From positions 1-42,788 of the IMG/VR virus record IMGVR_UViG_3300048447_000068: DNA of 42,788 bases. One strand, written 5' to 3'. Of this stretch, positions 35,495 through 41,565 are shown piece after piece. Numbering within the stretch: the first letter of the stretch is position 1; each line of letters begins with the position of its first letter. The DNA is from a virus. The notes under the pieces were generated by a model. It ran no database searches, was not told the origin of the DNA, and was given only the letters and a program-made list of their open reading frames with translations. Position numbers and translations under genes: made by a program.

Positions 35495-35891
35495 GTTGAT
35501 TTAATTTTTGTGTTATTTTATAATATTTATTTAAAGTACTCTTTCTAGTGTCTTTCAAAAAGCCTATGTACTTGGAGTTGTTTCTGCCATTGATTTCATC
35601 TTTCATTTTTGTTTCAATGACATCAAGTCGCTCCTTGTATTTCACTAGTGCTAATTTACAAACACCTACTACCCACCCAAATTCAAAGAAGATATTGTAC
35701 TCATCCTCCTCTAGTTCTTTGTAGTAGTCTCCACCTTTCGCAGTATTAAATATCTGTATTGAGTTGTCTTCGTGGTTTCTTACTATCTTGATTCCATAAG
35801 ACATCCTCGCATCGTATTCATTACCATCTAGGTTTGTAGTCGCGTGGTCTTCTACTGCTTCTTCGTAAACATCGTGTAGTTCACTATACAT
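35484..35891 (-). CDS. Hypothetical early protein
   Basis: The ATG at 35891 (MYSELHDVYEEAVED) gives 135 residues and an 8-base overlap with the DnaA-like gene. A longer reading from 35957 would overlap it by 74 bases. The N-terminal part is acidic, the middle has an aromatic stretch (EDEYNIFFEFGWVVGVCKLA), and the C-terminus is basic and helical (YIGFLKDTRKSTLNKYYKI). The family is not recognised. Confidence 0.5.
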   Translation of the reverse strand: MYSELHDVYEEAVEDHATTNLDGNEYDARMSYGIKIVRNHEDNSIQIFNTAKGGDYYKELEEDEYNIFFEFGWVVGVCKLALVKYKERLDVIETKMKDEINGRNNSKYIGFLKDTRKSTLNKYYKITQKLNQHEN

Positions 35892-36192
35892 CAGCAGTAA
35901 TAACTTCAAGGCGAGGAATAATTTCTTTGTAGTCTTCGCTCTGTTCAATCCTCTCATTCATCTTCTGTATACCTCTTAGGATATTAGAGTGATGAATGTT
36001 GTAGTTGTTCTTCTCTAAAAATCTTTGGATAGATGCGACAGGTATGCCCCTCTTATTACAAAGATAAAAGAAGAGTTGTCTCTGCTCTAGACTATCATAG
36101 TCTCTTGCTCCAGAAAATAATTCGCTCTGGCTTATACCAAAAAATTGAGTGATGTTGTCTATGTAAGACTGAAAGATTTGTCTCTTATTCAT
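35884..36192 (-). CDS. DnaA domain-IV-like DNA-binding protein (second)
   Basis: 102 residues. FGISQSELFSGARDYDSLEQ then RQLFFYLCNKRGIPVASIQRFLEKNNYNIHHSNILRGI follows the DnaA domain-IV pattern: a basic loop, a helix, a turn, and a signature helix with HHSNILRG in place of DHTTVLHA. It is encoded on its own, with no ATPase domain, and overlaps both neighbours by a few bases. Together with the protein at 27508 it gives the phage two distinct DnaA-box-type binding domains. The role could be origin recognition or transcription control. Confidence 0.7.
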   Translation of the reverse strand: MNKRQIFQSYIDNITQFFGISQSELFSGARDYDSLEQRQLFFYLCNKRGIPVASIQRFLEKNNYNIHHSNILRGIQKMNERIEQSEDYKEIIPRLEVITADV

Positions 36193-36371
36193 TTTAAAAA
36201 GATTTTAGAAGCAAGGCTTACCATATCAATTGGCTTGTGTAGTTTTACTACATCTTCTTGCTTAGGGTTACGCTCCCTAAAAGGAGTTTTCTGTTGGATT
36301 TGAAACTGTTTGGCTTGATAGTCATCATCAAGATACCTATTAAACAGTTCGTTGTCTGTTAGTGTTGGCAT
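36189..36371 (-). CDS. Small hypothetical early protein
   Basis: 60 residues, first gene of its transcription unit, starting 23 bases downstream of a consensus promoter. It is polar, Gln- and Lys-rich (DDDYQAKQFQIQQKTPFRER), with a short hydrophobic end (IDMVSLASKIFL). It overlaps the DnaA-like gene by four bases (ATGA). Unknown function. Confidence 0.5.
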   Translation of the reverse strand: MPTLTDNELFNRYLDDDYQAKQFQIQQKTPFRERNPKQEDVVKLHKPIDMVSLASKIFLK

Positions 36372-36393
36372 AATATTTAGTTTTAATGTTACT

Positions 36394-36425
36394 CAAAGGT
36401 AACACATCTTCTACACACCACCAAA
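36394..36425 (-). promoter_or_regulatory. Early promoter P36 (TTTG-N20-TAnnTTTG)
   Basis: On the - strand TTTG (36425-36422) is followed, after exactly 20 bases, by TACCTTTG (36401-36394), a full match to the Bacteroidota primary-sigma consensus. The spacer also shares GGTGGTGTG and ATGTGT with the promoters at 38352 and 38883. It drives the recombination/replication unit from 36371 down. Confidence 0.85.
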
Positions 36426-36434
36426 CTTTTATGT

Positions 36435-36467
36435 AAAAAAAAAGAGAGAGACATCTCTGCCTCCCCC
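36435..36467 (-). terminator. Terminator after Api92-like gene
   Basis: On the - strand a G/A-rich hairpin (GGGGAGGCAGAGATGTCTC) is followed by AGAG and nine T residues. 19 bp of it (36448-36466) are identical to the terminator at 38995-39013, so it is a repeated cassette element. Confidence 0.65.
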
Positions 36468-36508
36468 TAACTTCAAACAAGTATATGAATAACTCTTAGC
36501 TAATGTAG

Positions 36509-37048
36509 TTATAATTCTCGAACATTCAAAACCTTTTCTGATAAATCTACAGGCTCTTCAATGTTCTGATAGTAGTACCACCCACTATCATAACAGGCAT
36601 CTAGTTTTATGTAGTTTTCAGCGAGCCTGTACACCTCAGTTCCATCCTCTGTCTCTCCAACGTAATCCCAATTAGGAATATCATACTCATCTTTTTGGAA
36701 TAGTTCTCCGTTCTTATAGATTATCTGACCTCCCCACCCTTGCTCTTCTTCATACTCAAAGATAAAGTTTGGAAAGTGTAGTCCTATCAAATCAAGAAGT
36801 TCATCAGAGATTGACCCCCAAGCAGTTACAAAGTGCAGTTGGTCTCCTTCGACATCTTGGTCGTAGCATCCCCACTTAGTTCCCCAATTGTCTATGTTCC
36901 AATGATACCAATTGTCCTCTTCCTCCTTTGGTCTAGGCATTAGTAACATTGCTAGTCCTCCATTGAGTTCTTTGGAGGAGTTGTGCAACAGTTCCATCGT
37001 ATGTGGTTTGCTTGTACTGTGTAGCGTATTGTAAACGTGATTAGGCAT
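36509..37048 (-). CDS. Api92-like (DUF1281-type) phage protein
   Basis: 179 residues beginning MPNHVYNTL, then WNIDNWGTKWGCYDQ (about 50-64) and LHFVTAWGSISDELLDLIG. The N-terminal MPNHV, the NWGTKW phrase and the TAW phrase are hallmarks of the Api92/DUF1281 phage and plasmid family with a ferredoxin-like fold. The C-terminal half is rich in Trp, Tyr and acidic residues. Its biochemical role is not known; such genes are usually early accessory genes. It ends the unit that begins with the glutamine-amidotransferase fusion. Confidence 0.8.
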   Translation of the reverse strand: MPNHVYNTLHSTSKPHTMELLHNSSKELNGGLAMLLMPRPKEEEDNWYHWNIDNWGTKWGCYDQDVEGDQLHFVTAWGSISDELLDLIGLHFPNFIFEYEEEQGWGGQIIYKNGELFQKDEYDIPNWDYVGETEDGTEVYRLAENYIKLDACYDSGWYYYQNIEEPVDLSEKVLNVREL

Positions 37049-37050
37049 AA

Positions 37051-37242
37051 TTATAAAATTTTATCGTTATCTAATGTTAGCAAAACACGATAGTCATTAG
37101 CTACTTTTCTAAGTAGTACCTTGATGTAGTGTTCTGAGTCTCCTGTATGATTATGTATCATACCGATTCCGTGAAAATATCTGATTGCATCCATTACCTC
37201 TTTCTTGGTAACTTGATGCCTTGTTGGTTTTGTTGTTGGCAT
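37051..37242 (-). CDS. Small hypothetical protein
   Basis: 63 residues, two bases from both neighbours. It has a basic N-terminus (MPTTKPTRHQVTKKEVMDAI) and a helix-strand C-terminus (IKVLLRKVANDYRVLLTLDN). It is preceded by the TTTTAATTATG start context common here. The function is unknown. Confidence 0.5.
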   Translation of the reverse strand: MPTTKPTRHQVTKKEVMDAIRYFHGIGMIHNHTGDSEHYIKVLLRKVANDYRVLLTLDNDKIL

Positions 37243-37244
37243 AA

Positions 37245-38297
37245 TTAAAATTTATTAAAGTGTGTAACATCATTCTCTGTAAACCATCCATCACACCCTG
37301 TGCAATGGTAGTTGTTGAATCCATCGTACTCTAGGTCGTGGAAACAATCAATGCATATCGGAGACTCATCCTCCAATGGCACATCATCAAAGCTAAACTG
37401 ATTGCACGTTGGCAATACCTCTTCCTCTCTTTCGAATAGGTACGAGCGTAATGGTGCTTGACTATATGACTCGTGGTATACCTCCCCCTCGCTCGTATGA
37501 GTTCGGTTGAAGTATATCCAACAAGTGTATCGCTTACCCTTGGCAAGTATCTCTGTTTGCTTTCGCTCGTAGAAGTTGGGATGCCCCTCAAGGCTATCTA
37601 AGTCCCTTAGCGTGTCGTTTGATACACTAAAGATATCTACCTCTACGTTGTACCCCTTACCCTCTCTCTCGATGAGATATGGAAGTCCCTTGACAACAAG
37701 AGGATACTTGTTAGCAGTTACACCACTAGCAATGTGGTTTGAAGTTCTAAGGTAGCGTTGGTAGTTGGAGTACCCTTTCTTTAGAGTTCCGTATACTGCA
37801 ACAAGATTGTCTTGCAGTACGTTGGTCTTGGAGTACCACACACCATCTCTATGAGTGTAGAGATGCTTGTTGTAAATCTGAAACGAGCGAGTGCGAGTGT
37901 TGATTGTAACAAACCTACAGTCGTACTTGGCTAGTGATTTCTTCCAAGTCTGTCTCGGCACAAGTCCTAGCTTGTTGGCTAGTACCTTACTATCACACAT
38001 CTTGTCATTGCCAAGTCCCTTGATAGTTCCGTTCATCATCAGCAGTTCATCAGAGTTGTTGCCACATACAAATGGATGCGTGTTCTCTCTGTTTACTGCA
38101 CCAACAGTTGCATACCTAAAGTGTGCAATGAATGGTCTGTCTGTGTCTAGGAGTTTGTACTCCTTAGATTTGTGGTAGGATACCTTATAAGTATCTAACC
38201 AAACAATGCCTAGTCCGTGAGGATTAATCCTCGCTGAGTTCTTGAGGATGTCCATTGGAATGGCATTGGTCTTTTGTTTGATAATAATAATACACAT
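37245..38297 (-). CDS. GATase-II / gamma-glutamylcyclotransferase / zinc-ribbon fusion
   Basis: A 350-residue three-part protein. Residues 1-160 form a class II glutamine amidotransferase (Ntn hydrolase): nucleophile C2 directly after Met, HFRYATVGAVNRENTHPF (59-76) and LLMMNGTIKG (85-94). Residues 165-285 form a gamma-glutamylcyclotransferase/AIG2-like domain: VAVYGTLKKGYSNY (167-179) and LDSLEGHPNFYERK (233-246), whose Glu in LEG is the catalytic acid. Residues 315-335 hold a CxxC-x13-CxxC zinc ribbon. The first part would release or transfer ammonia from glutamine-like amides; the second would cleave gamma-glutamyl amines. With the amidoligase at 40639 it fits a glutamyl-ligation and removal system. 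It is driven by its own promoter. Confidence 0.85.
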   Translation of the reverse strand: MCIIIIKQKTNAIPMDILKNSARINPHGLGIVWLDTYKVSYHKSKEYKLLDTDRPFIAHFRYATVGAVNRENTHPFVCGNNSDELLMMNGTIKGLGNDKMCDSKVLANKLGLVPRQTWKKSLAKYDCRFVTINTRTRSFQIYNKHLYTHRDGVWYSKTNVLQDNLVAVYGTLKKGYSNYQRYLRTSNHIASGVTANKYPLVVKGLPYLIEREGKGYNVEVDIFSVSNDTLRDLDSLEGHPNFYERKQTEILAKGKRYTCWIYFNRTHTSEGEVYHESYSQAPLRSYLFEREEEVLPTCNQFSFDDVPLEDESPICIDCFHDLEYDGFNNYHCTGCDGWFTENDVTHFNKF

Positions 38298-38351
38298 AGT
38301 TTTATGTTTGTGAGGAGTGCATTGGTCTACACTGACCTCGATTAATAATCA

Positions 38352-38383
38352 CAAAGATAACACATTATTCGCACACTACCAAA
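38352..38383 (-). promoter_or_regulatory. Early promoter P38a (TTTG-N20-TAnnTTTG)
   Basis: On the - strand TTTG (38383-38380), a 20-base spacer and TATCTTTG (38359-38352). The spacer shares GGTAGTGTG and ATGTGT with the sister promoters. It lies 54 bases before the GATase-II fusion gene's ATG. Confidence 0.85.
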
Positions 38384-38393
38384 TTTATTGTAT

Positions 38394-38423
38394 AAAAAAA
38401 GAGAGCCATTTCTGACTCTCTCT
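38394..38423 (-). terminator. Terminator after DUF3846-like gene
   Basis: On the - strand AGAGAG pairs with CTCTCT (38416-38421 and 38400-38405) around a ten-base loop, followed by T residues. It closes the single-gene unit of 38474 and immediately precedes promoter P38a. Confidence 0.8.
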
Positions 38424-38473
38424 TGTATGTATGGAGGAATGCCTATCATAAATCAGCATTTCATCTCGAGATT

Positions 38474-38839
38474 CTATCTCACGTCTGAGTCCTCCATAGA
38501 TTGTTCTAGTCTGTTTACTTGCTTTGCAAGTTTTAAACTTGCCTCAAGTAATTTATACTGTTGTTCCGATTCACATCTGAACAATACGTTCCCCAATACC
38601 TCTTGGTTTTCAAAAAGGTATCTGTCAAATACATTTGCATTTCTAAAGTAAAGAGTAGCTAGGGTGTTTACGGGGAGTGAATTTAAAAGTCCTTCCTCAT
38701 TAATATAAGCAGTCATACCCTCTTCTAAAGATACAAGTTGAATTAACCCTCCTACTGCCTTCTGCTTATTTTTCAAGCCTTCAGCATTGTAGCCTGAAAC
38801 AATTGTCGAATCCGATTTAAGTAAAATATAATAAGTCAT
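38474..38839 (-). CDS. DUF3846-like protein
   Basis: The ATG at 38839 gives 121 residues; the longer reading starts at GTG. VGGLIQLVSLEEGMTAYINEEG, then LPVNTLATLYFRN, matches the core of DUF3846 proteins, which are small early proteins of phages and plasmids with no known activity. The C-terminal half is a charged helix with YKLLEASLKLAKQVNRLEQ. It forms a unit by itself with promoter P38b and its own terminator, so its level is probably set separately. Confidence 0.7.
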   Translation of the reverse strand: MTYYILLKSDSTIVSGYNAEGLKNKQKAVGGLIQLVSLEEGMTAYINEEGLLNSLPVNTLATLYFRNANVFDRYLFENQEVLGNVLFRCESEQQYKLLEASLKLAKQVNRLEQSMEDSDVR

Positions 38840-38882
38840 AACATATGATGCTCCTAACACCTTGAATTAGTTAAACAAAGCA

Positions 38883-38914
38883 CAAACATAACACATTGTT
38901 TACAAACTACCAAA
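38883..38914 (-). promoter_or_regulatory. Early promoter P38b (TTTG-N20-TAnnTTTG)
   Basis: On the - strand TTTG (38914-38911), a 20-base spacer and TATGTTTG (38890-38883). The spacer shares GGTAGTTTG and ATGTGT with P38a and P36. Two dyads lie 20-65 bases upstream. Confidence 0.85.
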
Positions 38915-38934
38915 TATATTGTATTTTATTTTAG

Positions 38935-38954
38935 AGTGTCGTTGCAAAGACACT
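38935..38954. promoter_or_regulatory. Dyad AGTGTC-N8-GACACT, candidate operator
   Basis: Inverted repeat with 6-bp arms AGTGTC (38935-38940) and GACACT (38949-38954), upstream of promoter P38b. It is one of five such dyads in the right half of the window. Confidence 0.55.
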
Positions 38955-38960
38955 ATTGGG

Positions 38961-38978
38961 AGTGTCGTTGGCGACACT
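38961..38978. promoter_or_regulatory. Dyad AGTGTC-N6-GACACT, candidate operator
   Basis: Second dyad, 7-bp arms AGTGTCG and CGACACT with a four-base centre, six bases from the first. It sits between the preceding terminator and promoter P38b. Confidence 0.55.
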
Positions 38979-38985
38979 ATTGCAT

Positions 38986-39013
38986 AAAAAAAGGGAGACA
39001 TCTCTGCCTCCCC
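38986..39013 (-). terminator. Terminator of first early unit
   Basis: On the - strand GGGAG pairs with CTCCC (39008-39012 with 38993-38997), followed by seven T residues. It contains a 19-bp stretch identical to that in the terminator at 36448-36466. Confidence 0.75.
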
Positions 39014-39035
39014 TGACTAAAAACAAAACAAAACA

Positions 39036-39314
39036 TTAGGACAATCCTAAAAACCTCGCTACTACATATAACCCTATCATTAGTGTCATCTGTACTCCCA
39101 TCATTATAGCACCCATCTTTAGAATGGTTGTATCTGATGTTCTAGCTTTCTCTTCATTGATTGCCTGTCCGACATTCCAATAGGTTCTTCCTTGGTAGTG
39201 AACAGGTCTTACAATGGCTTTGCCATTCTCGTTTGTCTTTCTTGATTTGATTAATAAATCTCGGAGTTCTTTGTCCTCGATTTTGTTGGCTAAATAATCA
39301 GTTTCAAAATTCAT
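39036..39314 (-). CDS. Small membrane-anchored protein
   Basis: 92 residues. A polar N-terminus (about 1-63, with KELRDLLIKSRKTNENG and YQGRTYWNVGQAINEEKA) precedes one transmembrane helix (ILKMGAIMMGVQMTLMIGLY, about 64-88). It probably sits in the host inner membrane with its N-terminus inside. It is the last gene of the first early unit. The function is unknown; host takeover or superinfection control are possibilities. Confidence 0.6.
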   Translation of the reverse strand: MNFETDYLANKIEDKELRDLLIKSRKTNENGKAIVRPVHYQGRTYWNVGQAINEEKARTSDTTILKMGAIMMGVQMTLMIGLYVVARFLGLS

Positions 39315-39344
39315 AATATAAATATTAGTTAAACGATTTTAATC

Positions 39345-39554
39345 CTAATCGTTATAAGGAGTTTTAAATCTATAGGTCTGATATGTTTCAGCAATAGACT
39401 TGTTGAAATCTAGTACACGCTCTCTGTATTTTTTATCGGTACAAAATTTCTTCATGGCATGGACGCTAGTCTGTCCGTGGTCACTTCCATAAGTTTCTTC
39501 GAATTGTGCTATCTGCTTTAGCTTTGCATCTAGCATTTGTTTACTTAGTTTCAT
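39345..39554 (-). CDS. Small hypothetical protein
   Basis: 69 residues, basic and helical (MLDAKLKQIAQFEETYG; MKKFCTDKKYRERVLDFNKSI). No known motif. It lies in a string of small early genes. Confidence 0.5.
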   Translation of the reverse strand: MKLSKQMLDAKLKQIAQFEETYGSDHGQTSVHAMKKFCTDKKYRERVLDFNKSIAETYQTYRFKTPYND

Positions 39555-39566
39555 AGGTTCTGCAAG

Positions 39567-39707
39567 TTATATAAATTTTTTATTATCCAAGGTATTATCC
39601 TTCAAGACTTTAGGTTTTTGCCCTGTCTCTGTTTCTGTCTGTCGAGACAATCTACCCTGCATTTTTTGCAGGGTAATTGCTCGTTCCCATCTCGCTCTAC
39701 TGCTCAT
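39567..39707 (-). CDS. 46-residue basic protein
   Basis: ATG at 39707, stop TAA at 39567. It begins MSSRARWERAITLQKMQGRL and ends in a Lys/Asp/Asn-rich tail. The ATG overlaps the end of the upstream gene by 11 bases, and the ORF fills what would otherwise be a gap. This supports it being real. Its codons include a perfect 9-bp inverted repeat (39653-39675), so its mRNA may fold there. Confidence 0.4.
   Translation of the reverse strand: MSSRARWERAITLQKMQGRLSRQTETETGQKPKVLKDNTLDNKKFI
39653..39675. repeat. Perfect 9-bp inverted repeat inside small gene
   Basis: TACCCTGCA (39653-39661), five T, TGCAGGGTA (39667-39675). It is within the 46-residue ORF. On the - strand the hairpin has an A-rich loop and no T run after it, so it is not a normal terminator. 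It may be an RNA element or a protein-binding site. Confidence 0.5.
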
Positions 39708-39912
39708 CGCTTTGGCTTCTTAGATGTTGGTTAGAAAGATGTTGTATGTACTTGTCTTTAAAGTAAACTTCAATAACAACCCATAAATGGAGATTTTTTC
39801 TCGCCCATCTATCTGCATCTGCTTCTGTAATAAATCTTCTTACTTCGCCTTTTTGCTTGGCTATTTCTAGACTCGCTTCGTTCAGCACAATATAAACTTT
39901 GGTTGTTTTCAT
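39697..39912 (-). CDS. Small hypothetical protein
   Basis: 71 residues: YIVLNEASLEIAKQKGEVRRF then ITEADADRWARKNLHLW, an alpha/beta pattern with a central ADADRWARKN helix seen in many small phage proteins. It overlaps its upstream neighbour's stop by four bases. The function is unknown. Confidence 0.5.
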   Translation of the reverse strand: MKTTKVYIVLNEASLEIAKQKGEVRRFITEADADRWARKNLHLWVVIEVYFKDKYIQHLSNQHLRSQSDEQ

Positions 39913-40229
39913 AACGCTTGTATTAATTGTTCAACATCAGTCAAGTTGTAGTGCTTGACCTTTACTTTGTTCCAGCCGTTGCTTGGAATTGATATGCCAT
40001 AGTTCTTCCTCACGCTAGTAAGTGCTGATTGTATCGCATTGTCGTTGGTATGATACCATCTCACTCTGCCATTTGCAGTAGTTCTAACACCCTTTCGAGT
40101 GCGTTTAAGGAATCCTATGCCTAAGCTATCAGCAAAGGCTATGAATCCATCGTTGATGTACACATTGGTGTACGCATAGACTGAGTACTTCTTTCGCGTC
40201 AATCTGTTGGTCAAATCTAATTGTGTCAT
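39909..40229 (-). CDS. Small basic hypothetical protein
   Basis: 106 residues, strongly basic (RLTRKKYSVYAYTNVY; FLKRTRKGVRTTANGRVRWY; NGWNKVKVKHYNL). The charge suggests nucleic-acid binding, but no fold is recognised. The ATG overlaps nothing upstream and follows a TTAATAC leader. Confidence 0.5.
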   Translation of the reverse strand: MTQLDLTNRLTRKKYSVYAYTNVYINDGFIAFADSLGIGFLKRTRKGVRTTANGRVRWYHTNDNAIQSALTSVRKNYGISIPSNGWNKVKVKHYNLTDVEQLIQAL

Positions 40230-40233
40230 AGTA

Positions 40234-40341
40234 TTAATTATTTAAAAATTCTATTATTACTTCTTGTTGTTGTGGTGACAAATCACCAAAGCTTACACCA
40301 TATGTATTATATGCTGAGTTGTTTAGTCTATCTATATTCAT
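40234..40341 (-). CDS. 35-residue hypothetical protein
   Basis: ATG at 40339-40341, stop TAA at 40234-40236: MNIDRLNNSAYNTYGVSFGD, then LSPQQQEVIIEFLNN. It fills the gap between the genes at 40229 and 40346 and has the same AAGATTATG start context as its neighbours. The LSPQQQEVIIEFLN end looks like a folded helix. Probably real, unknown role. Confidence 0.4.
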   Translation of the reverse strand: MNIDRLNNSAYNTYGVSFGDLSPQQQEVIIEFLNN

Positions 40342-40345
40342 AATC

Positions 40346-40528
40346 TTAATAATATTTGTTAAACATAGATTTGATTTGACTAAGTATTGCTATCTGTTCG
40401 GGTTCAGAATAACATTTATTTCTCATTTCCTCATAGATATCAGCTATAAGTTCAGTAGCACGCTCTTGTGCTATCTCTCTTTCTTTTTTATCTCGTTCTG
40501 TATATTTAGATGCGTGGTGTACACTCAT
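40346..40528 (-). CDS. Small charged helical protein
   Basis: 60 residues, almost entirely helical and charged (ERDKKEREIAQERATELIAD, then SEPEQIAILSQIKSMFNKYY). No known family. It starts in the usual AAATATTATG context. Confidence 0.5.
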   Translation of the reverse strand: MSVHHASKYTERDKKEREIAQERATELIADIYEEMRNKCYSEPEQIAILSQIKSMFNKYY

Positions 40529-40559
40529 AATATTTAATTTAAATTAATGTTTCTGTTTC

Positions 40560-40571
40560 GACCTTTTGGTC
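40560..40571. repeat. Short hairpin GACC-TTTT-GGTC
   Basis: Perfect 4-bp arms around TTTT. It is the first of three inverted repeats in the 110-base gap 40529-40638. Confidence 0.3.
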
Positions 40572-40578
40572 TCATCAG

Positions 40579-40596
40579 CATAGGCACACACCTATG
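40579..40596. repeat. Inverted repeat CATAGG-N6-CCTATG
   Basis: Perfect 6-bp arms (40579-40584, 40591-40596) in the same gap, next to the 18-bp palindrome. It might be part of a structured leader or a regulator site. Confidence 0.4.
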
Positions 40597-40606
40597 GACA
40601 GAGGAT

Positions 40607-40624
40607 AGTGTCTTTAAAGACACT
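40607..40624. promoter_or_regulatory. Perfect 18-bp palindrome AGTGTCTTTAAAGACACT
   Basis: An uninterrupted self-complementary site between the amidoligase gene stop and the next small gene. It shares AGTGTC/GACACT arms with the dyads at 38935, 38961, 41734 and 41764. As a perfect palindrome in noncoding DNA it is a likely binding site for a dimeric regulator. Confidence 0.6.
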
Positions 40625-40638
40625 ACCCTTTGCTTACA

Positions 40639-41544
40639 TCATCGGATAAACTCCTCGATGCTACTAGATATTGTACCATCCTTGACAAACTTGTAGAAGT
40701 CTTTCGCAAGGTTTAGTATCATAATAGTCTTGGCAATATCCCCCTCGTACATAGAAAGGATAATAGGCTTTACCTTATTGAGTAAGGTACTGAATCTACC
40801 ATTGGGATTCTCGATGCTGAAGTCAACAATCTGATATATCAGTTCGTATCTTCTGAACATCTGCTTGTAGCTAGTAATACGATTAGGCACTCTAAACTCT
40901 AGGCAGTTGTTCTTAGCTAATGCTATCTGATACTTTCTATCCCATCCATTGAAATGGTTTAGTCTATTAGGATTTCCATCGGCAAGTATGTTAGAATATG
41001 GTTGCATACGCAGGTTATGTCGCACATAACCATTCTTTAGTCTCTTACGGAATAAGGCTAAAAGGATAGATGCATTGAGTCTTACTTTCTCGTTTAACTC
41101 TTGACCACACATCTCATTCACACCAATAGTGATATGACCTCCACACCTTAGGTTGCTAGGGCTACGCTCATCATCCATAATACCTTTAGCTTTGAAAATC
41201 ATATCGAAGATTTTGTTCCTCCATTGGCTAGGAGGAAGTAAAGGTAGGATGTTAGTCACAGCTTCTACACCACAGCTACCATCTCTTTCGTAGCCTTGGA
41301 TAAGGGCATACTCTTTACGAGTACCCCTACCAAATTCTGATTTCTCAATCTCGAATCCAATGGTATAGTTACTGCGATAGTTAGCTACTCGTAGCCCTAC
41401 GTTAGTTACTTTGGATTTGATGTTCTTCACATCAATCTCAGTCGCTCCATAGCTATGGTCTAGTACACTAGGCTTGTTATGGTAGCGATTCATACGAGAA
41501 CGTGATTGTTCTCCAGTTGTTGTGTATGTAATACCTTTTTTCAT
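40639..41544 (-). CDS. Amidoligase (glutamine-synthetase-like COOH-NH2 ligase)
   Basis: 301 residues with the amidoligase (PF12224-type) signature. TIGFEIEKSEF (61-71) carries metal/ATP-binding Glu. YERDGSCGVEAVT (85-97) has the DGS-E motif. NLRCGGHITIGV (131-142) is the C-G-x-H strand. NNCLEFRVPN (212-221) is the closing EFR. These proteins have a glutamine-synthetase-like ATP-using core and join a carboxyl to an amine. Comparative genomics has linked them to GATase-II and AIG2-like cyclotransferases, as found 3 kb away in this window. The acceptor is unknown: a peptide, a host protein, a metabolite or modified DNA base are all possible. The first 55 residues are basic and Ser-rich. Confidence 0.8.
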   Translation of the reverse strand: MKKGITYTTTGEQSRSRMNRYHNKPSVLDHSYGATEIDVKNIKSKVTNVGLRVANYRSNYTIGFEIEKSEFGRGTRKEYALIQGYERDGSCGVEAVTNILPLLPPSQWRNKIFDMIFKAKGIMDDERSPSNLRCGGHITIGVNEMCGQELNEKVRLNASILLALFRKRLKNGYVRHNLRMQPYSNILADGNPNRLNHFNGWDRKYQIALAKNNCLEFRVPNRITSYKQMFRRYELIYQIVDFSIENPNGRFSTLLNKVKPIILSMYEGDIAKTIMILNLAKDFYKFVKDGTISSSIEEFIR

Positions 41545-41565
41545 AATGTTTGAAGTTATTTTAGG

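Noticed and set aside
39653-39675. Rho-independent terminator
   Set aside because: The hairpin is perfect but no T run follows on either strand, and it lies within a plausible small gene.
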